From Micromonospora chaiyaphumensis (GTDB taxonomy: Bacteria; Actinomycetota; Actinomycetes; Mycobacteriales; Micromonosporaceae): a stretch of DNA of 64,000 nt. Each line of letters starts with the position of its first letter. The stretch's first letter is position 1. The position numbers and the translations under genes were made by a program. The stretch lies in the NCBI RefSeq assembly GCF_900091435.1, contig NZ_FMCS01000007.1, positions 310,001-374,000 of the forward strand, read 5' to 3'. A model generated the notes under the pieces. It had not been told where the DNA came from and ran no database searches. It saw only the letters and a program-made list of their open reading frames with translations. Below are positions 25,547 through 32,956 of this stretch, piece by piece.

Positions 25547-26725
25547 CTAGCCGGGTTCAACCCCGGCGAGCAGGCCGTCGACCAGGTCGCGGGGCAGCCC
25601 GTGGGTGTCGTGCAGCCAGTGGTAGTCCCGCTCGGTCAGGGGTCCGCGCCCCCGCACCCGGTCGACCAAACGGCGGCCCCGGAGCAGCAGCCCCCGGAAG
25701 CGCCGTTCCTCCTCGGCGAGGACCGCGCGCAGCCGTGGGATGTCGGGATCCTGGCGGAACCGTTGGCCGGAGTCGCGGAACGGCTCGTCGGGCAGCTCGG
25801 TCAGGCTCCGCGACGGGTCGTCGCGCCAGAGCACGGTGAGCGCCCGCCGGATGAGCCGGCGCAGCACGTAGCCACGGCCGGTGTTGCCGGGGCGTACCCC
25901 GTCGCCGAGCACGACCACCGCGGAGCGCAGGTGGTCGGCCACCGCGCGCAGGTCCGCGCCGCGCAGGTCCCACCGGTCGCGGACCGCGCCCACCCACGGG
26001 CTCAGGCCCGCGCCCTCGAAGACCGACCGGCCGCCGCGCAGCACCATCTCCAGCCGCTCCAGGCCCATCCCGGTGTCGATGCTGGCCGTCGGCAGCGGCG
26101 TCAGCCGGCCGTCGGGGTGCCGGTGGTGACGCATCTGGACGTGGTTCCAGACCTCCATCCAGCGCTCGTCGGTGCCCGGGGTGCCGACCGGCGGCCCGTC
26201 CCCCGTCCACACGAAGATCTCCGAGTCGGGCCCGCACGGGCCGGTCGGGCCGTTGGACCACCAGTTCTCCGCGCCGTTGGACTCGACCGGCACGCCCAGC
26301 CCGGTCCAGGTGGCGAGCGCCGTCCCGTCCGGGCCGACCTGGTCGTCGCCGCCGAAGACGGTGGCGTGCAGGCGGCCAGGGTCGATGCCGAAGCCGTCGG
26401 TGAGCAGCTCGAACCCCCAGTGGAGGCTGGTCGCGATGTCGTAGTCGCCGAGCGACCAGGAGCCGAGCATCTCGAAGACGGTCAGGTGCGTACGGTCACC
26501 GACCTCGTCGAGGTCGGTGGTGCGCAGGCAGCGCTGCACGTTGACCAGCCGCCGGCCGCCGGGGTGCGGGCGCCCCAGCAGGTACGGGGTGAGCGGGTGC
26601 ATGCCGGAGGTGGTGAACAGCACCGGGTCACCGGGCGGCGGGACGAGCGAGCTCTCCGGCGCGTCGCGGTGGCCCCGGCGGTGGTAGTGGTCGACGAAGG
26701 TGCGGACGATCTGGTCGGGTGTCAT
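25547..26725 (-). CDS. truncated alanyl-tRNA synthetase paralogue (catalytic domain only)
   Basis: 392-aa protein matching only the N-terminal, aminoacylating part of class II AlaRS (usual length about 880). Motif 2 region is QRCLRTTDLDEVGDRTH with FEMLGSWSLGDY at 84-95; SNGPTGPCGPDSEIF lies at 157-171, VWNHVQM at 192-198, motif 3 DTGMGLERL at 217-225, and the tRNA-recognition NTGRGYVLRRLIRR at 281-294. The editing domain (HxxxH) and the C-Ala domain are absent, and nothing like them follows. The catalytic residues look intact, so it can probably form alanyl-adenylate. Its job (aminoacylating tRNA or another acceptor) is unknown. An alanine-rich leader ORF and paired hairpins lie just upstream. 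Confidence 0.88.
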   Translation of the reverse strand: MTPDQIVRTFVDHYHRRGHRDAPESSLVPPPGDPVLFTTSGMHPLTPYLLGRPHPGGRRLVNVQRCLRTTDLDEVGDRTHLTVFEMLGSWSLGDYDIATSLHWGFELLTDGFGIDPGRLHATVFGGDDQVGPDGTALATWTGLGVPVESNGAENWWSNGPTGPCGPDSEIFVWTGDGPPVGTPGTDERWMEVWNHVQMRHHRHPDGRLTPLPTASIDTGMGLERLEMVLRGGRSVFEGAGLSPWVGAVRDRWDLRGADLRAVADHLRSAVVVLGDGVRPGNTGRGYVLRRLIRRALTVLWRDDPSRSLTELPDEPFRDSGQRFRQDPDIPRLRAVLAEEERRFRGLLLRGRRLVDRVRGRGPLTERDYHWLHDTHGLPRDLVDGLLAGVEPG

Positions 26726-26790
26726 GGCACGGGCCTTCCGGTGGGGACGACCGGACGGTCCGCCGCGCGGGCGGTGGCGTGACACGACGA

Positions 26791-26819
26791 CGCCGGCGGA
26801 CCGTTTCCGGTCGCCGGCG
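26791..26819 (-). terminator. attenuator-type hairpin before the AlaRS-like gene
   Basis: Read on the minus strand, CGCCGGCG-ACCGG pairs with CGGTC-CGCCGGCG around a GAAAC-type loop: a 12-bp stem with one bulged base. It begins 14 nt after the stop of the alanine-rich leader ORF and ends 65 nt before the synthetase-like start. The CCGGCGA in its 5' arm can instead pair with TCGCCGG within the leader ORF (26846-26852), so two exclusive folds exist, as in ribosome-mediated attenuators. Confidence 0.55.
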
Positions 26820-26832
26820 GGAATGGGGCAGG

Positions 26833-26901
26833 TCAGGCGGCGGCAACCGGCGAGCGGGAAGCTCGCGCGGCTGCGGCGGTGGTGCTGCGCCTGAGGTCCA
26901 T
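26833..26901 (-). CDS. alanine-rich leader peptide (22 aa)
   Basis: Short ORF beginning MDLRRSTTAAAARASRS and ending in PVAAA before TGA: 9 of 22 codons are Ala, including runs of four and three. It lies on the same strand upstream of the AlaRS-like gene, has no ribosome site, and its ATG is seven bases past TACCGT, which fits leaderless initiation. An internal 6-bp hairpin (GCGAGC/GCTCGC, 26850-26866) overlaps the codons after the first Ala run. Proposed role: sense alanyl-tRNA supply by ribosome stalling. A start two codons upstream (26907) is possible. Not distinguishable from chance by sequence alone. Confidence 0.45.
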   Translation of the reverse strand: MDLRRSTTAAAARASRSPVAAA

Positions 26902-26908
26902 GCCCATG

Positions 26909-26914
26909 ACGGTA
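26909..26914 (-). promoter_or_regulatory. possible -10 box for the leader transcript
   Basis: TACCGT on the minus strand; seven bases further is the A of the leader ATG, the spacing expected for a leaderless mRNA. No good -35 hexamer is visible at the matching distance, where the terminator of the neighbouring desaturase gene lies. Confidence 0.4.
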
Positions 26915-26930
26915 GCCGATCGCGGGCGGC

Positions 26931-26962
26931 GCCGCCCACCGGAATGGTGCCCGGTGGGCGGC
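26931..26962 (-). terminator. terminator of the desaturase operon
   Basis: A perfect 12-bp stem, GCCGCCCACCGG with CCGGTGGGCGGC and an 8-nt loop, starting eight bases after the desaturase stop. It separates that operon from the downstream leader and AlaRS-like unit on the same strand. Confidence 0.75.
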
Positions 26963-26969
26963 GGGGCGG

Positions 26970-28112
26970 TCAGGCCGTGCCGGAGGAGACCAGCGGGGCC
27001 GGGGCCACCGGCTGGCGGCGGTCGGAGCGCCGGTTGGGCAGCGACAGCCGGATCACCTTCCACCAGGCGGAGGCGACCTGCTTGGGCAGCGGGCCCGTGG
27101 TGTACCTCAGCCCGTACCGGTCGAACAGCGCCCGGACCTGCGGGGCGATCTCCTGGTAGCGGTTGCTCGGCAGGTCGGGGAAGAGGTGGTGCTCGATCTG
27201 GTACGACAGGTTGCCGGTCATGATGTGCAGCAGCCGGCTGCCGCTGATGTTGGCCGAGCCGAGCATCTGCCGCAGGTACCACTCGCCGCGGGTCTCGCCC
27301 TCGATGGAGGTCTTCTCGAAGGTCTCCACGCCGTTCGGGAAGTGCCCGCACATGATCACCGAGTGGCTCCACACGTTGCGGATCAGGTTCGCGGTGAAGG
27401 TGGCGGCGAGCGTGGACAGGAACGACGGGCCGGACAACAGCGGGTGCAGCACGTAGTCCTTGAGCACCTGGCGGCGGATCTTGCGGCCGACCGCCCGGGC
27501 GCGGGCCCGGAACGCCGGGTCCTTGTGCCCGCCGTCCTTGAGGTTCTTGCCCAGCTCCAGGTCGTACGCCGCGATGCCGTACTCGAAGAAGCAGGCGTTG
27601 ACGAAGTTGTAGAACGGCTGGCCCAGGTACGCCGGGTGCCACGGCTGGTCCTCGTCGACCCGCATGATGCCGTACCCGAGGTCGTTGTCCTTGCCGACCA
27701 CGTTGGTGTACCGATGGTGCAGCTCGTTGTGCGAGTGCTTCCACTGCTCGGCCGGAGAGACGTGGTCCCAGTCCCAGGTGGTGGAGTGGATCTTCGGGTC
27801 GCGCATCCAGTCCCACTGCCCGTGCAGGATGTTGTGCCCGATCTCCATGTTGTCGAGGATCTTGGCGACCGCGAGGCCGGCCGTGCCGACGATCCAGGCC
27901 GGCGGGAACAGCGAGAAGAGCAGCACCGCCCGGCTGCTGATCTCCAGCGTCCGCTGGGTCTTGATCACCCTGCGGATGTAGCGGGCGTCCCGCTCCCCCC
28001 GGTCGGCGATCACCCGGTCCCGGATCGCGTCCAGCTCCTTGCCGATGATCTCGATGTCCTCGGCGCTCAGGTGCGCGATCGGGTTGTCCGACTTCTTCTG
28101 GATCACGGTCAC
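26970..28112 (-). CDS. membrane fatty-acid desaturase (DesA3-like)
   Basis: 380-aa membrane di-iron desaturase of the acyl-CoA/acyl-lipid type. Its His boxes are HNILH (93-97), HSHNELHH (126-133) and QIEHH near 305. Hydrophobic segments flank them (LLFSLFPPAWIVGTAGL, FLSTLAATFTANLI). Known relatives such as M. tuberculosis DesA3 make oleoyl-CoA using an adjacent flavin/[2Fe-2S] reductase, and that partner is encoded 15 nt upstream here. GTG start within the coupled operon; ended by a hairpin. Confidence 0.92.
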   Translation of the reverse strand: MTVIQKKSDNPIAHLSAEDIEIIGKELDAIRDRVIADRGERDARYIRRVIKTQRTLEISSRAVLLFSLFPPAWIVGTAGLAVAKILDNMEIGHNILHGQWDWMRDPKIHSTTWDWDHVSPAEQWKHSHNELHHRYTNVVGKDNDLGYGIMRVDEDQPWHPAYLGQPFYNFVNACFFEYGIAAYDLELGKNLKDGGHKDPAFRARARAVGRKIRRQVLKDYVLHPLLSGPSFLSTLAATFTANLIRNVWSHSVIMCGHFPNGVETFEKTSIEGETRGEWYLRQMLGSANISGSRLLHIMTGNLSYQIEHHLFPDLPSNRYQEIAPQVRALFDRYGLRYTTGPLPKQVASAWWKVIRLSLPNRRSDRRQPVAPAPLVSSGTA

Positions 28113-28127
28113 GTCGGGGGCCTCCTG

Positions 28128-29219
28128 TCAGAGTTCGATGTCGCAGGTACCGGCGGCCGCCGACACGCACGTCTGCACGAGCACGCCGTCCCCGGGGACG
28201 GCGGTGGTCAGGTCGCCGTTGCGCAGGTCCCGCACGGCACCCTCGCGCAGCGGGACGACGCAGCCGAAGCAGATGCCCATCCGGCAGCCGGACGGCATCA
28301 GCACGCCGGCCTGCTCACCGGCGTCGAGGATGGGGGTGGACCCGTCGGCCTCGACGGTCACGCCGCTGCCGGTGAACGTCACGGTGCCGCCCTCCCCCGG
28401 CGAGATCACGGTGGGCCGGAACCGCTCGGTGTGCAGCCGGTCGGCGAGCCCGTGGGACGCCCAGTACCCCTCGACGGCGTCGAGCATGCCGACCGGCCCG
28501 CAGGCCCAGGCCTCCCGGTCGAGGTGGTCGGGCACCAGGCCGGCCAGCTCGTCGACGCCGAGCAGGCCGGCCGTGTCGGTGTGCCGCTCCACCAGCCGCA
28601 GCGCGCCGGTCTCGGCGAGCGCGCGCAGCTCGGGGCCGAAGATGACGTCGTCCCGGGTCGGCGCCGAGTGCACGAGCACCACGTCGGCCCGCACGTGCAG
28701 GCCGGCGCGGAGCATCCCCATGACCGGGGTGATGCCGCTGCCGGCGGTGAGGAAGAGGACCCGTTCCGGGCTGGCCTCCGGCACGACGAAGTCACCCTGC
28801 GCCTGGTCGAGCTGGACGATCGTTCCCGGCCGGACCCGGCGGACCAGGTGGTTGCTGACCTTGCCGTCCGGGATCGCCTTCACGGTGACGCTGATCAGGC
28901 CGTCCGCGGCGCCCGGCGTCGAGGTGACCGAGTACGCGCGCCACTGGCGCACCCCGTCGACGTCCACGCCGAGGCGCACGTACTGTCCGGGCTGGTGTCC
29001 CTGCCAGCTGCGGCCCGGCTGGATGACCACGGTCGCGGCGTCCCGGGTCTCCGGGCGGACGGCGACGATCCGGCCGCGCAGCGGGGCGCCGGCGCGCAGC
29101 GGGGCGACGAGGTCGAGATAGTCCCCGGGCAGGAGCGGGGTGGTGACCGCGCCGGCCAGCCGCGACAGTCTGTCCCGGAAGGTGACCTTCTGGGGGCGGC
29201 GGGGGGCAGTTGTGGTCAT
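28128..29219 (-). CDS. ferredoxin-NADP reductase with C-terminal [2Fe-2S] domain
   Basis: 363-aa electron-transfer protein, homologue of M. tuberculosis Rv3230c, which feeds DesA3. Order of domains: FAD-binding barrel with RAYSVTSTP (about 95-103), NAD(P)H domain with LTAGSGITPVMGM (about 155-168), and a plant-type ferredoxin domain whose cluster Cys are in SGCRMGICFGC and the final VQTCVS. ATG chosen because the extra upstream Met adds nine unlike residues. It is first in the two-gene desaturase operon, divergent from the PucR-type regulator with 83 nt between. Confidence 0.92.
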   Translation of the reverse strand: MTTTAPRRPQKVTFRDRLSRLAGAVTTPLLPGDYLDLVAPLRAGAPLRGRIVAVRPETRDAATVVIQPGRSWQGHQPGQYVRLGVDVDGVRQWRAYSVTSTPGAADGLISVTVKAIPDGKVSNHLVRRVRPGTIVQLDQAQGDFVVPEASPERVLFLTAGSGITPVMGMLRAGLHVRADVVLVHSAPTRDDVIFGPELRALAETGALRLVERHTDTAGLLGVDELAGLVPDHLDREAWACGPVGMLDAVEGYWASHGLADRLHTERFRPTVISPGEGGTVTFTGSGVTVEADGSTPILDAGEQAGVLMPSGCRMGICFGCVVPLREGAVRDLRNGDLTTAVPGDGVLVQTCVSAAAGTCDIEL

Positions 29220-29233
29220 ATCACCAGGGTGAC

Positions 29234-29283
29234 TGCGTGATCGCATAACATCTTGACCGGCAAAGGTGAAAGACCCGTAGGTT
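29234..29283. promoter_or_regulatory. divergent promoter region of desaturase operon and PucR-type gene
   Basis: TTGACC at 29253-29258 and TAGGTT at 29278-29283 (19-bp spacing) could be -35 and -10 boxes for the plus-strand regulator. TGCG-TGAT-CGCA at 29234-29245 is a short inverted repeat close to the reductase start, a candidate operator. All 83 nt are shared by the two promoters. Confidence 0.45.
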
Positions 29284-29302
29284 TTTGTTCGGGGAGAACA
29301 AC

Positions 29303-30529
29303 ATGTCGGACGACTACGCGAGTTATCGCGCGGCCCATCTCGAACTCGACGAGCGGGTGTCGGCCCGGCTGCGGGACCGGCTCCCCGTGGTCGCCGAACG
29401 CACGGTCAGCGCCATCACCGCCGAGGTCCCCGACTACTCCGGCGCGCTCACCGGCACGATGCGGGAGAAGATCGAGAACGCGGTACGCATCGCGCTGGGC
29501 ACCTTCCTCCAGCTCATCGAGGGCGCCCAGCTGATCGACCCGAGCACCCCGCTGGCACCGGCCCTGGAGGCCGCCTACGCGCTGGGCAGCGGCGAGGCCC
29601 GCTCCGGGCGCAGCATGGACGCGCTGCTCGCCGCGTACCGGGTGGGAGCGCGGGTCGCCTGGCGGGAGGTCTCCGCCACCACCGTCCGCAGCGGGCTGGC
29701 CGCCGAGACGGTGGCCGAGTTCGCCGAGCTGATGTTCGCGTACATCGACGAGCTGTCCGCGGCCAGCGTGGCCGGGCACGCCGACGAGCTGGCCAGCGTC
29801 GGCCGGGCGCGCCGCCGCAACCTGGAGCGGCTCGCGCGGCAACTGCTCGCCGGTGAGCCCGAGGAGGCACTGCGGCGCAGCGCCGAACGCGCCGACTGGC
29901 CGCTGCCGCAGACGCTCACCGTCGTCCTGCTCCCCCGCCGGAACCTGCGGGCCGTGCTCGCGCTGCTCGGCCCGCACACCCTGGAGAGCGGCGAGGACCT
30001 GCCCGGCATCGACCCCGGCGAGGAGATGGCCGTCCTGCTGGTGCCGGACACCCACGGCGCCCGGCGGCGCCAGCTCACCCGGCTGCTGCACGGTCACAAG
30101 GCGGTGCTCGGGCCGGCCCGGCCGTGGCACCGGGTCGCCGCCTCCTACCAGCGGGCCACCCGGGCGCTCGCCCTCGGCCTCGGCGAACCGGACGCCGGGC
30201 CGGTCGACACCGAGCACCACCTGGCCGAGCTGCTCCTCAGCATGGACCCGGAGGCCCTGGCCGACCTGCGCGCCCAGGCCCTCGCGCCGCTCGCAGGCCT
30301 GCCCCCAGCCACCGCGCACCGGCTCGCCGAGACACTGCGCTCCTGGCTGCTGCACCAGGGCCGCCGCGACGACGTGGCGGCCGACCTGTTCGTGCACCCG
30401 CAGACCGTGCGCTACCGGATGGGCAAGCTCCGCGAGCTGTACGGCGACCTGCTCCACGAACCGGCCACGGTGCTCGCCCTCACCATCGCCCTGGCCGTCC
30501 CCCCGACACCGCCCGAGACGACGGACTGA
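29303..30529 (+). CDS. PucR-type transcriptional regulator
   Basis: 408 aa: an N-terminal helical sensory region (about 15-170), a degenerate GGDEF-like middle part (VVLLPRRNLRAVLALLG near 205), and a C-terminal PucR helix-turn-helix (HTH_30) near 355-395 with RRDDVAADLFVHPQTVRYRMGKL. Such regulators respond to small-molecule or metabolic signals. Divergent placement suggests it controls the desaturase/reductase pair and possibly itself. The ATG with GGGGAGA is preferred over a TTG 18 nt upstream. Confidence 0.85.
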   Translation: MSDDYASYRAAHLELDERVSARLRDRLPVVAERTVSAITAEVPDYSGALTGTMREKIENAVRIALGTFLQLIEGAQLIDPSTPLAPALEAAYALGSGEARSGRSMDALLAAYRVGARVAWREVSATTVRSGLAAETVAEFAELMFAYIDELSAASVAGHADELASVGRARRRNLERLARQLLAGEPEEALRRSAERADWPLPQTLTVVLLPRRNLRAVLALLGPHTLESGEDLPGIDPGEEMAVLLVPDTHGARRRQLTRLLHGHKAVLGPARPWHRVAASYQRATRALALGLGEPDAGPVDTEHHLAELLLSMDPEALADLRAQALAPLAGLPPATAHRLAETLRSWLLHQGRRDDVAADLFVHPQTVRYRMGKLRELYGDLLHEPATVLALTIALAVPPTPPETTD

Positions 30530-30591
30530 GCGGCCCGGGCGGCGCTCGGTGGGGACCCCCGGACGCCGGGCGCCTCGGCGGCGGCGGGGGT

Positions 30592-30783
30592 CTACTCCTC
30601 CTCCGGGACGCCGGGACCGACCTCGCCGCGCCTGAGGTGCTCGGCGTTGCGATCGGCCTCGCTGTCGGCGTGCGCGGCACCCGCGCCCGCGTCCCTGGTC
30701 CGACGCCCCTCGGCGTCCTGGTACACGGCGCCGGTCTCCAGCGCGTCTTCCTGCTGCCGCCTCTGCTCAGGTGTGGTCACCAC
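30592..30783 (-). CDS. small acidic hypothetical protein
   Basis: 63 aa, hydrophilic and rich in Glu, Asp, Arg and Ala (TPEQRRQQEDALETGAVYQ ... AEHLRRGEVGPGVPEEE). No Cys, no hydrophobic core, probably disordered or helical. Tandem GTG codons at the start; ribosome site weak. Composition and the defined end argue it is real, but the frame is short. Confidence 0.5.
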   Translation of the reverse strand: MVTTPEQRRQQEDALETGAVYQDAEGRRTRDAGAGAAHADSEADRNAEHLRRGEVGPGVPEEE

Positions 30784-30945
30784 GACCGATTACCCGGCGA
30801 TCGTGCCGGACATGCACGATGCGCCCAGGAGGCACGACGACCTACCCGGCACCGCGAAGGCGCTGGCGATGTCGAGCGGGTACGGGCGCCGCCATCCGTT
30901 CATACGGCCATGGTGGGCGGCGGTGTCCACGGCAGGTGCCCGCCG

Positions 30946-31446
30946 TCAGGCGGGGACGTAGACGAGGTCCATGGTGTCGGTGCGCCCGGACCAGCGAAGG
31001 TCGAGGTGCCAGCAGCCGGCCTGCGGCAGATCCACGATCGACGGGCCGGGGCCACCGGCGACCTCGCGGGTCGCGCGGGTCGTGGTGCCGGCCAGCGTCG
31101 CGGTGATGACGAGGGTGGCCGGCGCGGCCGGGTCGGGCGACGGCGTCGCCGCCGGCCGGGCAACCCAGAGGATCTTGTTGGCGGGCCCCTCCTCCCGGCC
31201 GACCGTCAGCGGCTGGCCGAACAGCACGGCGACGATCTCGCCCCTCGCACCGAACACGTGCGGGGCGCGGGCGTCCCCGCTGAACCCGGCGTCGGCCCAG
31301 TCGGGCAGCCGGCCCGCCTCGACCCGTGCCGCGCAACCGGTCGGTGCGTTCGCCGCCGGGGTGGCCGGCGTGGCGGACCGGCCCGCGGTGGTGCAGCCGG
31401 CCAGCAGGACCACCGCCGCCAACAGGGGTCTGCCCCAGGAACCCAT
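30946..31446 (-). CDS. putative lipoprotein
   Basis: 166 aa with a lipoprotein signal (short MGSWGRP, hydrophobic LLAAVVLLAGC, Cys at 18), then a Thr/Ala-rich linker and a secreted domain of beta character with two Cys (APTGCAAR and QAGCWHLDLRW) that could form a disulfide. The end (HLDLRWSGRTDTMDLVYV) resembles small immunoglobulin-like lipoprotein domains. Function unknown. GGAGGTGCGGG precedes the ATG. Confidence 0.75.
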   Translation of the reverse strand: MGSWGRPLLAAVVLLAGCTTAGRSATPATPAANAPTGCAARVEAGRLPDWADAGFSGDARAPHVFGARGEIVAVLFGQPLTVGREEGPANKILWVARPAATPSPDPAAPATLVITATLAGTTTRATREVAGGPGPSIVDLPQAGCWHLDLRWSGRTDTMDLVYVPA

Positions 31447-31588
31447 CCCGCACCTCCGGACTCGTCGGTGCCGGTGGGCGGCACCCCTGTCCTCACGACA
31501 CCGGCCGGGCGGCGCAGGTTCCTTCCGGAGCGGACGACCGCTGTCGCGGGGCCGCCGCCCCCAGGCCCAGTGGTGCTGCGGGGCGCCC

Positions 31589-32308
31589 CTAGTCCAGGGA
31601 CGAGGCGACCCGGATCGCCTCGTCCCGGGTGAGATCGCCCTCCAGCCGGTAGCTGACACCGCCGTCCTCCCAGATCAGGGTGGCCGCGGCGAGGCGCGCC
31701 GTCTCGACCCGCACCGTGCCGGTGCGGTCGACGTACGCCAGCTCGTGCGGACCCCCGATCCAGACGGCGAAGTCGCCGCCGACCTCCACCCACTCGACGC
31801 CCGGCCCACCGATCTGCTTGTGGAAGACCGGGTCGAGGTGCCCGTCGAAGGCGTCGAGGCGCAGCGCACCACCGCGGTAGAGCAGCGTCACCACCCGGTA
31901 CGCGCCGGCGCCGTCCGGGTCCGCGACCAGCAGCTGCTCCGGGTCGCCCAGCTCGGCCGGTACGCGGATCGGGAAGCGCAGGTGCCGCTGCGCCTCGTCG
32001 AAGGCGGCGGGCCGCTGCGCCGGCAGCGGCGACGGCACGCCGGTGGGCGCCGGTGGCGCCGAGGTGGTGTCGATGACGATCCCGGAGAAGCGCAGCAGTC
32101 CCGTCACGGCGTCGGCGATGGCGGCCCGGCCCGGTGGCAGCAGGGCGACGAGCAGGGCGGCCAGCGCCGCGGCGAGCCAGTAGCGCCAGCGACGTCGTCG
32201 CCGTACGGGCCTGGTGAGCCGGGCGCGCACCCGGGCGGTCACGTCGGGGGCCTCGGGTGTCTCCAGCCAGGTGGCGAGGTCCCGCAGCTCGCGTTCGAGG
32301 TCAGCCAC
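31589..32308 (-). CDS. membrane-anchored anti-sigma-factor-like protein
   Basis: 239 aa. A short cytoplasmic N-terminus (LERELRDLATWLETPEAPDV) and an Arg cluster precede one membrane helix (WRYWLAAALAALLVALLPPG, about 41-60); the rest is extracytoplasmic with a DUF4367-like fold near the end (GVEWVEVGGDFAVWIGG, LIWEDGGVSYRLEGDLTRDEAIRVA). It starts 8 nt inside the ECF sigma gene, so it is translationally coupled, the usual arrangement for a sigma factor and its membrane anti-sigma. No zinc ZAS motif (HxxxCxxC) is present, so sigma binding is inferred from position. Confidence 0.75.
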   Translation of the reverse strand: MADLERELRDLATWLETPEAPDVTARVRARLTRPVRRRRRWRYWLAAALAALLVALLPPGRAAIADAVTGLLRFSGIVIDTTSAPPAPTGVPSPLPAQRPAAFDEAQRHLRFPIRVPAELGDPEQLLVADPDGAGAYRVVTLLYRGGALRLDAFDGHLDPVFHKQIGGPGVEWVEVGGDFAVWIGGPHELAYVDRTGTVRVETARLAAATLIWEDGGVSYRLEGDLTRDEAIRVASSLD

Positions 32309-32855
32309 GGCGCACCTCCTCGCGGTCGAGCAGGCTGCGCAGCTTCGCCAGGGCCCGGTACGTCCGCGACTTCACCGTGCCCCTGGGCCAGCCGAGCGTC
32401 GTCACGGTCTCCTCCTCGGTCAGGTCGAGAAGGAACCGGCACACGATCACCTCTCGGTCCTTCACCGGCAGCCGGCGCAGCGCCGCCACCAGCGCGGCCC
32501 GGCGCTCCGCCGCGAGGACCCCGCCGACCGCGACGTCCTCGCCGACCGCCGCCCCGGGATCCGCCGCCGTGGCCCGCAGCACGAGCCCGTCCCGCCGGCT
32601 GCGGGACCGGTGCAGGTTGCGGGTCTCGTTGGCGACGATCGCGAGCAGCCACGACCGGAAGGACGACTCGCCGCGGTAGCGGGCCAGGTTGCGGAACCCC
32701 TTCACGAACGCCTCCTGGACGACGTCCTCCGCGTCCGACCCGGCGCCGAGCAGCACCGCCGTCCGGTACGCGGACGCGGTGTGCCGGGCGACCAGGAGTT
32801 CGTACCCCTCCAGGTCACCGGCACGAGCGCGGCTGACAAGCTCGTCGTCGTCCAG
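32301..32855 (-). CDS. ECF RNA polymerase sigma factor (CTG start)
   Basis: 184 aa. Region 2 (LVSRARAGDLEGYELLVARH ... GSDAEDVVQEAFVKGF ... SFRSWLLAIVANE) and region 4 (RLPVKDREVIVCRFLLDLT ... GTVKSRTYRALAKLR) are both complete. Starting at the first ATG/GTG/TTG (GTG at 32756) would cut away 33 codons including half of region 2. The frame upstream is open to a CTG that follows GGAGGT by five bases and encodes the expected LDDDELV; two codons of Ser/Pro later lies a stop. So initiation at CTG is the best reading; a one-base sequence error joining an ATG in the adjacent frame (32882) is the alternative. Confidence 0.8.
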   Translation of the reverse strand: MDDDELVSRARAGDLEGYELLVARHTASAYRTAVLLGAGSDAEDVVQEAFVKGFRNLARYRGESSFRSWLLAIVANETRNLHRSRSRRDGLVLRATAADPGAAVGEDVAVGGVLAAERRAALVAALRRLPVKDREVIVCRFLLDLTEEETVTTLGWPRGTVKSRTYRALAKLRSLLDREEVRRG

Positions 32856-32956
32856 TGGAGACCTCCGCTTCGATCACCCTCATGACACCGGCCGCGGCAC
32901 GCGGGTTCCACGTTCGCGGCACGGAACCTCGGCGGCTTCGAGGGTGTCACCTCGGC

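Noticed and set aside
32756..32855. Sigma factor start at GTG 32756
   Set aside because: Would remove most of sigma region 2.1-2.2, which is clearly encoded upstream in the same frame after a good ribosome site.
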